From contig JAHQWF010000074.1 in the NCBI GenBank assembly GCA_029856055.1, positions 1-10,697 on the forward strand: a stretch of DNA of 10,697 bases, written 5' to 3'. Both the position numbers and the translations under genes were made by a program. Under the pieces are notes generated by a model that had not been told where the DNA came from, searched no databases, and worked only from the letters and a program-made list of their open reading frames with translations. Position 1 is the stretch's first letter. Every line of letters starts with the position of its first letter. The stretch comes from Candidatus Njordarchaeota archaeon (lineage in GTDB: Archaea > Asgardarchaeota > Njordarchaeia > Njordarchaeales > Njordarchaeaceae). Positions 1-6,329 of this stretch are shown piece by piece.

Positions 1-99
1 TCTCCGGCCGTGCTTGCTGTATTTTGGGTATATTAGGCTGTAGAAGGCGTGGAGCATCATAGCTAAAATTTTTAAGGCTTTAAACGGTATATACCGCAT
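1..99 (-). CDS. N-terminal fragment of a probable DDE transposase (runs off left edge)
   Basis: An open frame of 33 codons reads leftward from ATG 99-97 to the window edge without a stop. The start is set by a strong ribosome binding site, GGAGG at 112-108, 8 nt before the ATG; an internal ATG pair at 60-55 has no such site. The peptide contains LIYPKYSKHGRR, which resembles the YSKRGRP-type segment near the start of several IS4/IS5-like transposases. That is recollection of a family pattern and rests on 33 residues only. The codons in 1-60 (GCC, TTC, TAC, AGC, CAC, GGC) are richer in G+C than those of the neighbouring genes, which fits a mobile or acquired gene. The element's outer end is not identified, but it should lie before the eS26 promoter near 226. 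It could instead be another acquired protein. The reading frame is fairly secure; the transposase identity is an inference. Confidence 0.5.
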   Translation of the reverse strand, partial: MRYIPFKALKILAMMLHAFYSLIYPKYSKHGRR

Positions 100-101
100 A
101 T

Positions 102-163
102 TGGGGGCCTCCTTTTGAGGGGTCGTTGTGTAAGTCTGTCGTAATACATTACGGAGGCCCCCA
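102..163 (-). promoter_or_regulatory. 11-bp inverted repeat enclosing the transposase-like gene's ribosome binding site
   Basis: TGGGGGCCTCC at 102-112 and GGAGGCCCCCA at 153-163 are perfect reverse complements separated by 40 nt. Read on the minus strand, the second arm contains the GGAGG ribosome binding site of the gene starting at 99. A long leftward transcript would fold this site into a stem. A short alternative hairpin (CCTC 108-111 with GAGG 117-120) competes for the same bases. The arms could also be part of a terminal repeat of the mobile element. Confidence 0.6.
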
Positions 164-165
164 CT

Positions 166-174
166 CTTAAATTT
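166..174 (-). promoter_or_regulatory. possible TATA box for the transposase-like gene
   Basis: The minus strand reads AAATTTAAG here. With the usual archaeal spacing of about 25 nt, transcription would begin near 144, inside the loop of the inverted repeat and past its first arm. It is only a weak match to the archaeal TATA consensus. Confidence 0.3.
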
Positions 175-225
175 GACGCTTTGACGTTTAGAATCAGAAT
201 TTTTTGACAAACCATAAAAAGAAAA

Positions 226-235
226 ATTATTTATA
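226..235 (+). promoter_or_regulatory. TATA box of the eS26 gene
   Basis: AATTATTTATA preceded by a purine-rich run (AAAAAGAAAA, BRE-like) sits about 50 nt before the start codon. It predicts a start of transcription near 258-262 and a leader of about 20 nt that contains GGTGAT. Confidence 0.6.
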
Positions 236-280
236 GGGGGCGTTGCACAATTAACCTATCAAACATAATCGGTGATGAAT

Positions 281-595
281 ATGCCACTAAAAAGAAAAAA
301 TAGAGGAAGATCCAAGGGTAGAGGCAAAAAAGGAAGAAGCGGATTCGTATTCTGCTCAAATTGTGGTAGGCGGATCCCTGAAGATAAAGCTATTAAGAGA
401 GTATCATGGGTGCCATCTGTTCCAGCTGCTATGGCTAAGGAATTAGAGAAACAAGGGGCATTTATTCCAAGAAAAAGAGTTGTTAGATATTATTGTGTGT
501 CATGCGCTGTTCATTTTGGAGTGACTAAAATAAGAGCGAGAGATGAACGCAAAGAATTACCAGAAGAGATGTTATCTAGAAGATACAAGATCTAA
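281..595 (+). CDS. rps26e: Small ribosomal subunit protein eS26
   Basis: This encodes a 104-residue eS26, a zinc-ribbon protein of the small ribosomal subunit near the mRNA exit. The N-terminus (residues 2-20) is a Lys/Arg/Gly-rich rRNA-binding tail. Two CxxC pairs, C25-C28 (FCSNCG) and C72-C75 (YYCVSCAVH), form the zinc site, and the segment AKELEKQGAFIPRK around 52-65 is typical of the family. Length and composition are normal for archaeal eS26. ATG 281 is chosen because GGTGAT at 271-276 is an ideal Shine-Dalgarno sequence 4 nt upstream; the GTG 272 and ATG 275 in the same frame lie inside that site. The gene has its own promoter at 226. Its last 24 bp overlap the 3' end of the convergent gene at 572-1456. 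Family knowledge: eS26 occurs in eukaryotes and TACK/Asgard archaea and is generally missing from Euryarchaeota, which makes it a lineage clue. Confidence 0.95.
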   Translation: MPLKRKNRGRSKGRGKKGRSGFVFCSNCGRRIPEDKAIKRVSWVPSVPAAMAKELEKQGAFIPRKRVVRYYCVSCAVHFGVTKIRARDERKELPEEMLSRRYKI

Positions 596-1456
596 GGTTC
601 CCACACAGAAACCACTATTTACTCTAATATTAATTTTAATGCTCTCTTCTATCACAATTATAGCTCTTCTGAGCGTTTGCTTAACTAACTTATACTTAGT
701 TTCTATATCTTTCACGTTCTTAGTAAAAATAATCTTAATTGGAATCCAGAATCGATCTTCTGGATCAATAATGACCCCATTACATGGGTCTACAGGGATC
801 CATCCATTCTTAGTCCATATTTCAGACCAAAAATATCGTTTTATTGAAGAATATTCCTCACGTCTAACCATTACATATCCTTCCACCAATCTTGCGGGTA
901 TCCCAATAATCATGTTGATTATATTGAATGCGAAAGCTAGATCTTTTACGCTTCCATAATTTCTGTAAAAGATTGTATCCGGATTGTCCTCTAGATTCTC
1001 GTTACATTTTATATTTCTCTTCAGAAAGTTCAATATCTCCCATTCTATGTTAAGCAAGTTATTTGATCCCCTTACAATCCTCTCTGCAAGTTTCTTTACT
1101 CTTCTAGATGCGTATAAATTAGCTAGATTTTTAATCCTATTCTTTAATCGGGTTGGTATTTCATCAAGAGTAATATCGAGGGCACCGTTAATATTAGAGA
1201 CGATTTTTTTGCGTTTTAGATAAAATTCAGATCTAATAGCTAATTGTTCACGAGGTCTTAATTCCTTTATTGAATAGAGTATAAACGCGTTTTCGCCATT
1301 AAACCTTAATCTACCCAATGGTTTTCCAGTATAATTAATTAAGTCATAATGACTAGCGCTGAATGCTATAATTTTAGCTAAAATATTTACAGCTTTAATT
1401 CTAGAAGAATTAGCTATAACATATTTTCTTTGAATAATTGTGTCGTATTCGGTCAA
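572..1456 (-). CDS. Transglutaminase-fold protein lacking the catalytic Cys and His
   Basis: This 294-residue protein carries a transglutaminase-like core in its second half. Recognisable are YRNYGSVKDLAFAF (164-177), GIPARLVEGY (185-194) and YFWSEIWTKNGWIPVDPC (208-225), which match the family pattern GxCxDxA / GIPARxVxGY / HAWxE...W.PVDP. The active-site Cys is replaced by Val170 and the His by Tyr208; only Asp223 remains. It is therefore probably a non-enzymatic binding protein, although Cys151 and Cys225 exist elsewhere. Residues 1-150 are basic and helical-looking, with no clear family match, signal peptide or membrane segment. The TTG at 1456-1454 is taken as start because it lies 1 nt after the srp54 stop, with AAAGGGG upstream; an in-frame TTG at 1501 would overlap srp54 by 44 nt. 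It is almost certainly co-transcribed with srp54. Function is unknown. Confidence 0.8.
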   Translation of the reverse strand: MTEYDTIIQRKYVIANSSRIKAVNILAKIIAFSASHYDLINYTGKPLGRLRFNGENAFILYSIKELRPREQLAIRSEFYLKRKKIVSNINGALDITLDEIPTRLKNRIKNLANLYASRRVKKLAERIVRGSNNLLNIEWEILNFLKRNIKCNENLEDNPDTIFYRNYGSVKDLAFAFNIINMIIGIPARLVEGYVMVRREEYSSIKRYFWSEIWTKNGWIPVDPCNGVIIDPEDRFWIPIKIIFTKNVKDIETKYKLVKQTLRRAIIVIEESIKINIRVNSGFCVGTLDLVSSR

Positions 1457-1457
1457 T

Positions 1458-2801
1458 CTAGGATGCCCCTTTGAGTAATTTTTTGATTTCGTTTGGATCA
1501 ATTTCGCCAGACATTATTTTAGCTAAGGCAATTTCCTTAGTCAATCGCCTTGATCTCATGAGTGCTCGTACCATACGTCTCATTTTATCATATTGTTGCA
1601 ATAGACGCTTGACTTCAACTAAGCTTGTTCCAGACCCCCTGGCAACTCTCTCTAATCTATCGTGATTCTTAAGTAGGTCTGGATTATCCAACTCTTTTTT
1701 AGTCATACTACGTAATATTGCTAATTGCCTTGATATTTGTCTTTTCAACATTTTTTCACTGATTCCGCCCACGCCAACTAAATCCTTTATTCTGTCAAAT
1801 ACGCCACGCTTATTTGCTACACTTTCATAGTATTCAAGTAAATCTCTCAAAGTAAATTTGCCAGAGATTATCGACTTGGGCACTTCCTCTAATAATTTAG
1901 TGAAGAATTCTGGATCTGGAATTCCTAATAATCTAGCAACAAATCGTTGCGGCACATAGGGCTCTAAATCATCGATTTTTTCACCTACACCTATAAATTT
2001 GATAGGCGCATTGGTCGCTGCAGCAGCTGCTAATGCACCCCCTCCACGAGCTGATCCATCTAGTTTGGTTATTATGATTGATCCTACTGGAGCAGCCTCA
2101 GCGAAAGCTTTGGCCTGTTCATATGCTCTTTGTCCAATCATTCCATCTACAACGAGCATTATTTCATCGGGTTTGATAGTTTTAGCTAATTTCCTCATCT
2201 CGTTGATTAATTCTTTTTCTTCTTTATGCCTTCCCGCAGTATCAATTATAACTACATCTAGTTTCCTCATTTGATCTAGACCTTTTTTCACAATTTTTAC
2301 TGGATCGTTATCTGTCGGGTCTCCATAGAACGGAACATTTATAGTCTCAGCTAGCTGCTCTAGCTGTTCGTAAGCGCCAGGACGATATGTATCAGCACAT
2401 ATGAGACTAACTTTGTATCCTCGTTTTTTCAAATAGTTAGCTAACTTAGCGGCAGTAGTAGTTTTTCCACTACCTTGCAAGCCTATAAGCATTATAATAT
2501 TCGTTTTGCCAGGTTTTATTGTAAACCTATAAGTCTTCTCGCCCATTAGTCTAACTAACTCATCGTAAAGTACTCTCAAAACTAAATTATTTAGAGGTAT
2601 TCCCTCAGGAAGTTTTGTTTGAAGGATTTTTTCTCTGACTCTCTCTCCAATAGTAATCGCTAAGTCAACGTTAACGTCGGCTTCAATCAAACTATCTACG
2701 AAGTCTGATAGGATCTCATCTAACACCTTTTCATCTATGTATGGCGCTCCTCGTATTCTTGTGAATATTTTTTGTAGCGATGTTCTTAAATTCTCTAGCA
2801 T
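1458..2801 (-). CDS. srp54: Signal recognition particle GTPase SRP54
   Basis: This is the protein subunit of the signal recognition particle. It binds signal sequences and 7S RNA and delivers ribosomes to the receptor FtsY at the membrane by GTP-dependent pairing. The 447-residue length is normal. The N domain is 1-95. The GTPase domain shows G1 GLQGSGKTTT (107-116), DTYRPGA (137-143), G3 DTAGR (187-191), G4 TKLDG (245-249) and the GVGE closing loop (271-274). The methionine-rich M domain starts near 315 and has the RNA-contacting ARGSGTS (387-393), followed by a basic C-terminal tail. ATG 2801-2799 is chosen because GGTG at 2814-2811 lies 9 nt before it and the family start MLENLR begins there; in-frame GTG 2813 and TTG 2816 would lie in the ribosome binding site. 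The promoter is at 2848-2862. The next gene begins 1 nt after the stop. Confidence 0.97.
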   Translation of the reverse strand: MLENLRTSLQKIFTRIRGAPYIDEKVLDEILSDFVDSLIEADVNVDLAITIGERVREKILQTKLPEGIPLNNLVLRVLYDELVRLMGEKTYRFTIKPGKTNIIMLIGLQGSGKTTTAAKLANYLKKRGYKVSLICADTYRPGAYEQLEQLAETINVPFYGDPTDNDPVKIVKKGLDQMRKLDVVIIDTAGRHKEEKELINEMRKLAKTIKPDEIMLVVDGMIGQRAYEQAKAFAEAAPVGSIIITKLDGSARGGGALAAAAATNAPIKFIGVGEKIDDLEPYVPQRFVARLLGIPDPEFFTKLLEEVPKSIISGKFTLRDLLEYYESVANKRGVFDRIKDLVGVGGISEKMLKRQISRQLAILRSMTKKELDNPDLLKNHDRLERVARGSGTSLVEVKRLLQQYDKMRRMVRALMRSRRLTKEIALAKIMSGEIDPNEIKKLLKGAS

Positions 2802-2847
2802 AGTATTTAGCACCAAGAATCAATAAACTGTTTATCTATCCAAAAAC

Positions 2848-2862
2848 CATTTATATTTATAC
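2848..2862 (-). promoter_or_regulatory. TATA box of the srp54 operon
   Basis: On the minus strand this reads AAGTATAAATATAAATGG, a strong archaeal TATA sequence. It predicts a start of transcription near 2825-2832 and a leader of about 25-30 nt carrying GGTG before ATG 2801. Confidence 0.6.
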
Positions 2863-2874
2863 TTAAGGACTTAC

Positions 2875-2899
2875 ACTATTTTAAAATACTATTTTAAAA
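2875..2899 (+). promoter_or_regulatory. Duplicated TATA-like element before the TPR-CHAT gene
   Basis: ACTATTTTAAAA occurs twice with a 13-bp period (2875-2886 and 2888-2899), and each copy contains the palindrome TTTTAAAA. The first copy predicts a start of transcription near 2908, leaving GGGGT (2906-2910) as a ribosome binding site. The second predicts a start near 2920, a leaderless message at ATG 2919. Both copies may be used. Confidence 0.5.
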
Positions 2900-2918
2900 G
2901 ATTTTGGGGTTCAAAAGT

Positions 2919-4919
2919 ATGCATATATGGCAATGGCTATCGAAGTTATCAACGCCTTTAAAAAATGCGGTACTGAGGGGTACAATGTCAAAAGCAAGTT
3001 TACGTGAGATCGTTTATTTGATTAATTTCATGGATACAGATTCAAGATATTCTAGGATTTCAAATATAGAGATGATAGCTAAACACATTTTAAAAAAAGC
3101 GGAAGAGATGGGAGATGAATTCACTAAAGCACTAGCACATAAGGTAATAGGTAGACTTTTTTACGAAAAAGGAATGTTTGAGTCAGCATTAGCGCAATTT
3201 GAGAGGGCACTCAGTAGCTATGAAGAAGTTCTCAGAGGTAAAGAAATAGATGAGTTCTCAGCTAAATTGTATACTTGGATCGGGCTAAGCGCACTCAGGA
3301 CAAATGAATATAAAAAAGCCGCTAATGCCTTTAAGATAGCTATTAATTATCTAGAAAAAAGCAACAAGAATAGATTTATAATTGGAGAATTAAAGGCTCT
3401 ATTAGGTGACGCTTTATCTTATGTCGAACCAGAAAATGCACTAATAGCTTTTGAGGAAGCGCATGAATTAATGAAAGAATCCCCCACAGTACTATTTATT
3501 AGCAATGGATTGAAATTATTCAGTGCATTAGTATTTAGGAGATATTTCAATGAGGCTTCCAGCATATTAGCTGAAGTTAGTGAAAACGTTCTAAGAGCGA
3601 TTAAAGGAATGGACATAAGTGTTTACCAGTCTATTAGAAAGATCTACAAAGGACCGTTTCTCAAAGCATTAAGAATAATTAATTTGAATAGTGTCAATGA
3701 AATTAAACATCTTCTAGGTGGAGTTGAGGGCATAAAGGGAATTTATTTCACTTTTAGATATTTTCTTAAACCACTCATACGGATTAAAGATCTAGCTACC
3801 TACAATCAAGCTATAATTGTAGCAAGTAGATTAGTGAATGACGAGTACATTGATGAAGTAATATCCAGAAAAAACAAATTTTTAAGGCTATATGACTTAG
3901 GAAATTTAACAGCCTATAAACTTAAGAACAGATACGGCTTCACAAGATTATCTATTTCATTAGACACCATAATTCAAATGATACGTCTAAGATACAGAAA
4001 TATAATGTTAATAAGTCTCACTAAACTTGATGTACCCCAAGAGTACTTGCTTTTAGCTCTTGAATATCCTTCGAATAATATAATTATAAAAAGAATTAAT
4101 ATAGATATCGATGAGGTAGTTTACTGTAGTAAGCATGGTAAGGAAATAGACTTAAAGATAAATTCATTATTACCTGTTGAAATCGAGAACAGACTACTTA
4201 GATATGATGAGCAAGACATAGTCATTTTTTCTGTAGATAAATCATTGCATGAAATACCTTGGGAAATATTGAACATTGGTAAATCTGGTAAGGTTGTAGG
4301 CCTAGTTACGAACATTATACGGGTACCCACATTGATTCAAGTACCCCTCTGGAAGGCTAATTACTATGACTTTAAAATTGATAAGATTGCTGTTGTAGAT
4401 GTTTTAAAGTCAAAGAAGATCATGAAAAAAATCACGAGTTCTCTTAAAAAACGTAATTATCGCGTCTATATTGGTGAGGATTTAGACGCTAATTTCTTGG
4501 TGAATGAACACATTAATCTCCTATTCATAGCGAATGAGTTGCGCGATACGTTGGGTGATGAGGTATTCATAAAAATTGGTAATGCATTTTTCTCTAATAG
4601 GGATATAGAAAAACTAGATATGAGCGGAGATTTAGTCATATTAGCCACGCCATACGCCATGGAGGTCCATGAAGATAACTTAGGTTATTCATTTCTACCG
4701 AACTCATTCTTGATGTCTGGTTATAAATCCGTGTTAATAATTAACTCGAGCTTATCTATTAAGGATTATGAGATATTGATAGATGAGCTTTCAAATTTGA
4801 ATGAAAGAAAAAATACTATTGCTGATGTAGTTTTGATGTTAAAAAGAAAAATTTATAGCTTAGGTAAAAAATGGTGGCAAAATATTGCACTCTATGGGTC
4901 ACCCTTAGTAATGCTTTAA
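2919..4919 (+). CDS. TPR protein with degenerate CHAT-like C-terminal domain
   Basis: This is a 666-residue protein. Residues 70-190 contain about three TPR-type helical hairpins (for example IGRLFYEKGMFESALAQFE near 77-95 and IGLSALRTNEYKKAANAF at 121-138). Residues 195-420 have no family I recognise. Residues 430-666 follow the order of a CHAT domain (caspase-like fold, common after TPRs): LHEIPWEIL (443-451), a hydrophobic strand NLLFIANEL (533-541), LVILATPYAM (572-581), and the closing WWQNIALYGSP (652-662). In active CHAT proteases the second strand carries the catalytic His (…HGH-like) and the third a Cys (SACxT-like). Here FIANEL and ATPYAM have neither, so it is probably a non-proteolytic relative. 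ATG 2919 is preferred over in-frame TTG 2904, with GGGGT 8 nt upstream. tmk starts 12 nt after its stop. The biological role is unknown; the CHAT assignment is by motif order only. Confidence 0.75.
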   Translation: MHIWQWLSKLSTPLKNAVLRGTMSKASLREIVYLINFMDTDSRYSRISNIEMIAKHILKKAEEMGDEFTKALAHKVIGRLFYEKGMFESALAQFERALSSYEEVLRGKEIDEFSAKLYTWIGLSALRTNEYKKAANAFKIAINYLEKSNKNRFIIGELKALLGDALSYVEPENALIAFEEAHELMKESPTVLFISNGLKLFSALVFRRYFNEASSILAEVSENVLRAIKGMDISVYQSIRKIYKGPFLKALRIINLNSVNEIKHLLGGVEGIKGIYFTFRYFLKPLIRIKDLATYNQAIIVASRLVNDEYIDEVISRKNKFLRLYDLGNLTAYKLKNRYGFTRLSISLDTIIQMIRLRYRNIMLISLTKLDVPQEYLLLALEYPSNNIIIKRINIDIDEVVYCSKHGKEIDLKINSLLPVEIENRLLRYDEQDIVIFSVDKSLHEIPWEILNIGKSGKVVGLVTNIIRVPTLIQVPLWKANYYDFKIDKIAVVDVLKSKKIMKKITSSLKKRNYRVYIGEDLDANFLVNEHINLLFIANELRDTLGDEVFIKIGNAFFSNRDIEKLDMSGDLVILATPYAMEVHEDNLGYSFLPNSFLMSGYKSVLIINSSLSIKDYEILIDELSNLNERKNTIADVVLMLKRKIYSLGKKWWQNIALYGSPLVML

Positions 4920-4931
4920 TTGGTGCGATAG

Positions 4932-5564
4932 ATGAGAAAAGTTAAGAGAGGGGTTCTTATCGCTATTGAGGGGATTGATGGTAGTGGAAAAACTACACAA
5001 TGCCTATTACTATATGATGCGTTGCGAAAGAAAAACTGTGATGTATTACTATCTCATGAACCAACAGAAGGTAAAATAGGTGAAAAAATAAGAAATTTGC
5101 TCAAAAAGAATAGCGATATCAAATCGCAGGAAGTATATGAGTTATTTGTTCGAGATAGAATGGAGCATGTTAATGAAAAAATTGAACCAGCTCTTAAAGA
5201 AGGAAAGATAGTAATAATAGATCGGTACTTTATATCGACAATAGCATATCAGGGAGCATCGGGGATCCCTATTGCAAAAATAATAAATAACCATGAAAAA
5301 TTTGCTCCTATGCCAGATCTAGTTATAATCCTTGACATACCTGTAGATGAAGCTATCAAAAGATTGTCTAATAAGCGAAAAGATTTATTTGAGAAGAATA
5401 TTGATTTTCTTCAAAAAGTTAGAGAAATATATTTAAACATGAAGAAGTTTCTTAACACGAATATCATCATAATCGATGCATCCAGATCAATTATGGATGT
5501 GCACAAAGAAATACTATATTATGTTATGAATTTTATTGAAAAAAGAGGGATTTGTGATGAGTGA
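4932..5564 (+). CDS. tmk: Thymidylate kinase (dTMP kinase)
   Basis: The enzyme phosphorylates dTMP to dTDP with ATP in the cytoplasm, an essential step in dTTP synthesis. The 210-residue length is normal. The P-loop is EGIDGSGKTT (13-22), followed by the substrate-binding HEPTEG (42-47), the DRY motif at 97-99 within IIDRYFISTIAYQGA, and a basic LID segment around 144-155 (RLSNKRKDLFEK). ATG 4932 has GGTG at 4922-4925 spaced 6 nt. The gene begins 12 nt after the TPR-CHAT stop and its last 8 nt overlap the start of the FKBP gene, so all three are probably one transcript with translational coupling. The C-terminal residues IEKRGICDE overlap the next gene's ribosome binding site. Confidence 0.95.
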   Translation: MRKVKRGVLIAIEGIDGSGKTTQCLLLYDALRKKNCDVLLSHEPTEGKIGEKIRNLLKKNSDIKSQEVYELFVRDRMEHVNEKIEPALKEGKIVIIDRYFISTIAYQGASGIPIAKIINNHEKFAPMPDLVIILDIPVDEAIKRLSNKRKDLFEKNIDFLQKVREIYLNMKKFLNTNIIIIDASRSIMDVHKEILYYVMNFIEKRGICDE

Positions 5565-6327
5565 GAAAGAGAAGGTTATTATCCCCGGTACTTATGTGAG
5601 ATTAAGCTATACCGCTATGACAAAGGATGGAACAGTAACTGAATCAACTAAAAGGAGAGTCAGGGAGGGTGAAGAAGAAAAAGAAGTGGATATCCCTATC
5701 ATAATAAAAGTTGGTAGTAAAGAAGTATTTTTCGAGGAAGAACTAATTGGATTAAAAGCTGGTGACGAAAAAGAATTCATAATACCTCCAGAGAGAGCGT
5801 ATGGTCATAGAGATCCCAGTAAAGTGGAAAGAATCCCGATAAAGAAGCTTAGAGCTATGCTTGGAGGCAAAAAACCATATGTCGGTGCATTACTATATGA
5901 TGAAAACGAAAGATATTATGGCAAAATCATATATGTAGGCAGTAGGGACGCGATGGTCGATCGCAACCACCCATTTGCTGATAAAGAGATAATTGTGAAA
6001 GTGAAGATACATGATACAGTTCCACCAGATGCCTCTGAAGACGATAAGATCAGAATAATTCTAAAGAGACATATCCCAGATTTGGCGGAGAAATTTCGAT
6101 TTAAGAAAGAAGATGGTGTCCTCGAGATAATAGTTCCAAGTGAAATAACTCTAAAACTGTCGGCTGTTGATTTAATACGAAATGTGTGGCTAAATAGAAA
6201 AGCATTAGCGGACGAACTATTGCGAGAAATCAATATAGAGGGAGTTAAGTTTATAGATGAATTTAAACTAGAAAAAATAGCTGAACCCAGTGAAGCAAAA
6301 GAGGCAAAGGAAGAGAGTAGAGAGTAG
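5557..6327 (+). CDS. Long-type archaeal FKBP peptidyl-prolyl cis-trans isomerase (SlyD-like)
   Basis: This 256-residue folding helper catalyses cis-trans isomerisation at prolines and acts as a chaperone. The split FKBP core spans 11-86 and 131-153, with VRLSYTAMTKDGTV, LIGLKAGDEKEFIIPPERAYG and the DRNHPFADK motif (135-143; DFNHPLAGK in SlyD). The insert-in-flap (IF) chaperone domain is about 87-130. A C-terminal domain at 160-240, seen in long archaeal FKBPs, has no known catalytic role, and the end is an acidic Glu/Ala tail (242-256). ATG 5557 has GAGGG at 5545-5549 spaced 7 nt; starting earlier (5536) would place that site inside the gene. It overlaps tmk by 8 nt. There is no metal-binding His-rich tail as in bacterial SlyD and no signal peptide, so it should be cytosolic. 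Confidence 0.93.
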   Translation: MSEKEKVIIPGTYVRLSYTAMTKDGTVTESTKRRVREGEEEKEVDIPIIIKVGSKEVFFEEELIGLKAGDEKEFIIPPERAYGHRDPSKVERIPIKKLRAMLGGKKPYVGALLYDENERYYGKIIYVGSRDAMVDRNHPFADKEIIVKVKIHDTVPPDASEDDKIRIILKRHIPDLAEKFRFKKEDGVLEIIVPSEITLKLSAVDLIRNVWLNRKALADELLREINIEGVKFIDEFKLEKIAEPSEAKEAKEESRE

Positions 6328-6329
6328 AA

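Noticed and set aside
85..96. Perfect 12-bp palindrome CGGTATATACCG.
   Set aside because: It lies just inside the coding part of the left-edge gene, and TATATA cores are common in AT-rich DNA. A role as operator cannot be excluded but has no support.
100..165. A small structured non-coding RNA transcribed on the + strand from the TTTTTAAGG/TTTAAA boxes at 69-84.
   Set aside because: The predicted start fits the stem, but the minus-strand ribosome binding site and open frame explain the same bases better, and no C/D, H/ACA or SRP RNA signature is present.
543..959. A 138-codon frame on the + strand opposite the transglutaminase-like gene.
   Set aside because: It begins inside eS26 without a ribosome binding site and its product is a low-complexity Ile/Leu/Ser-rich shadow of the real minus-strand gene.
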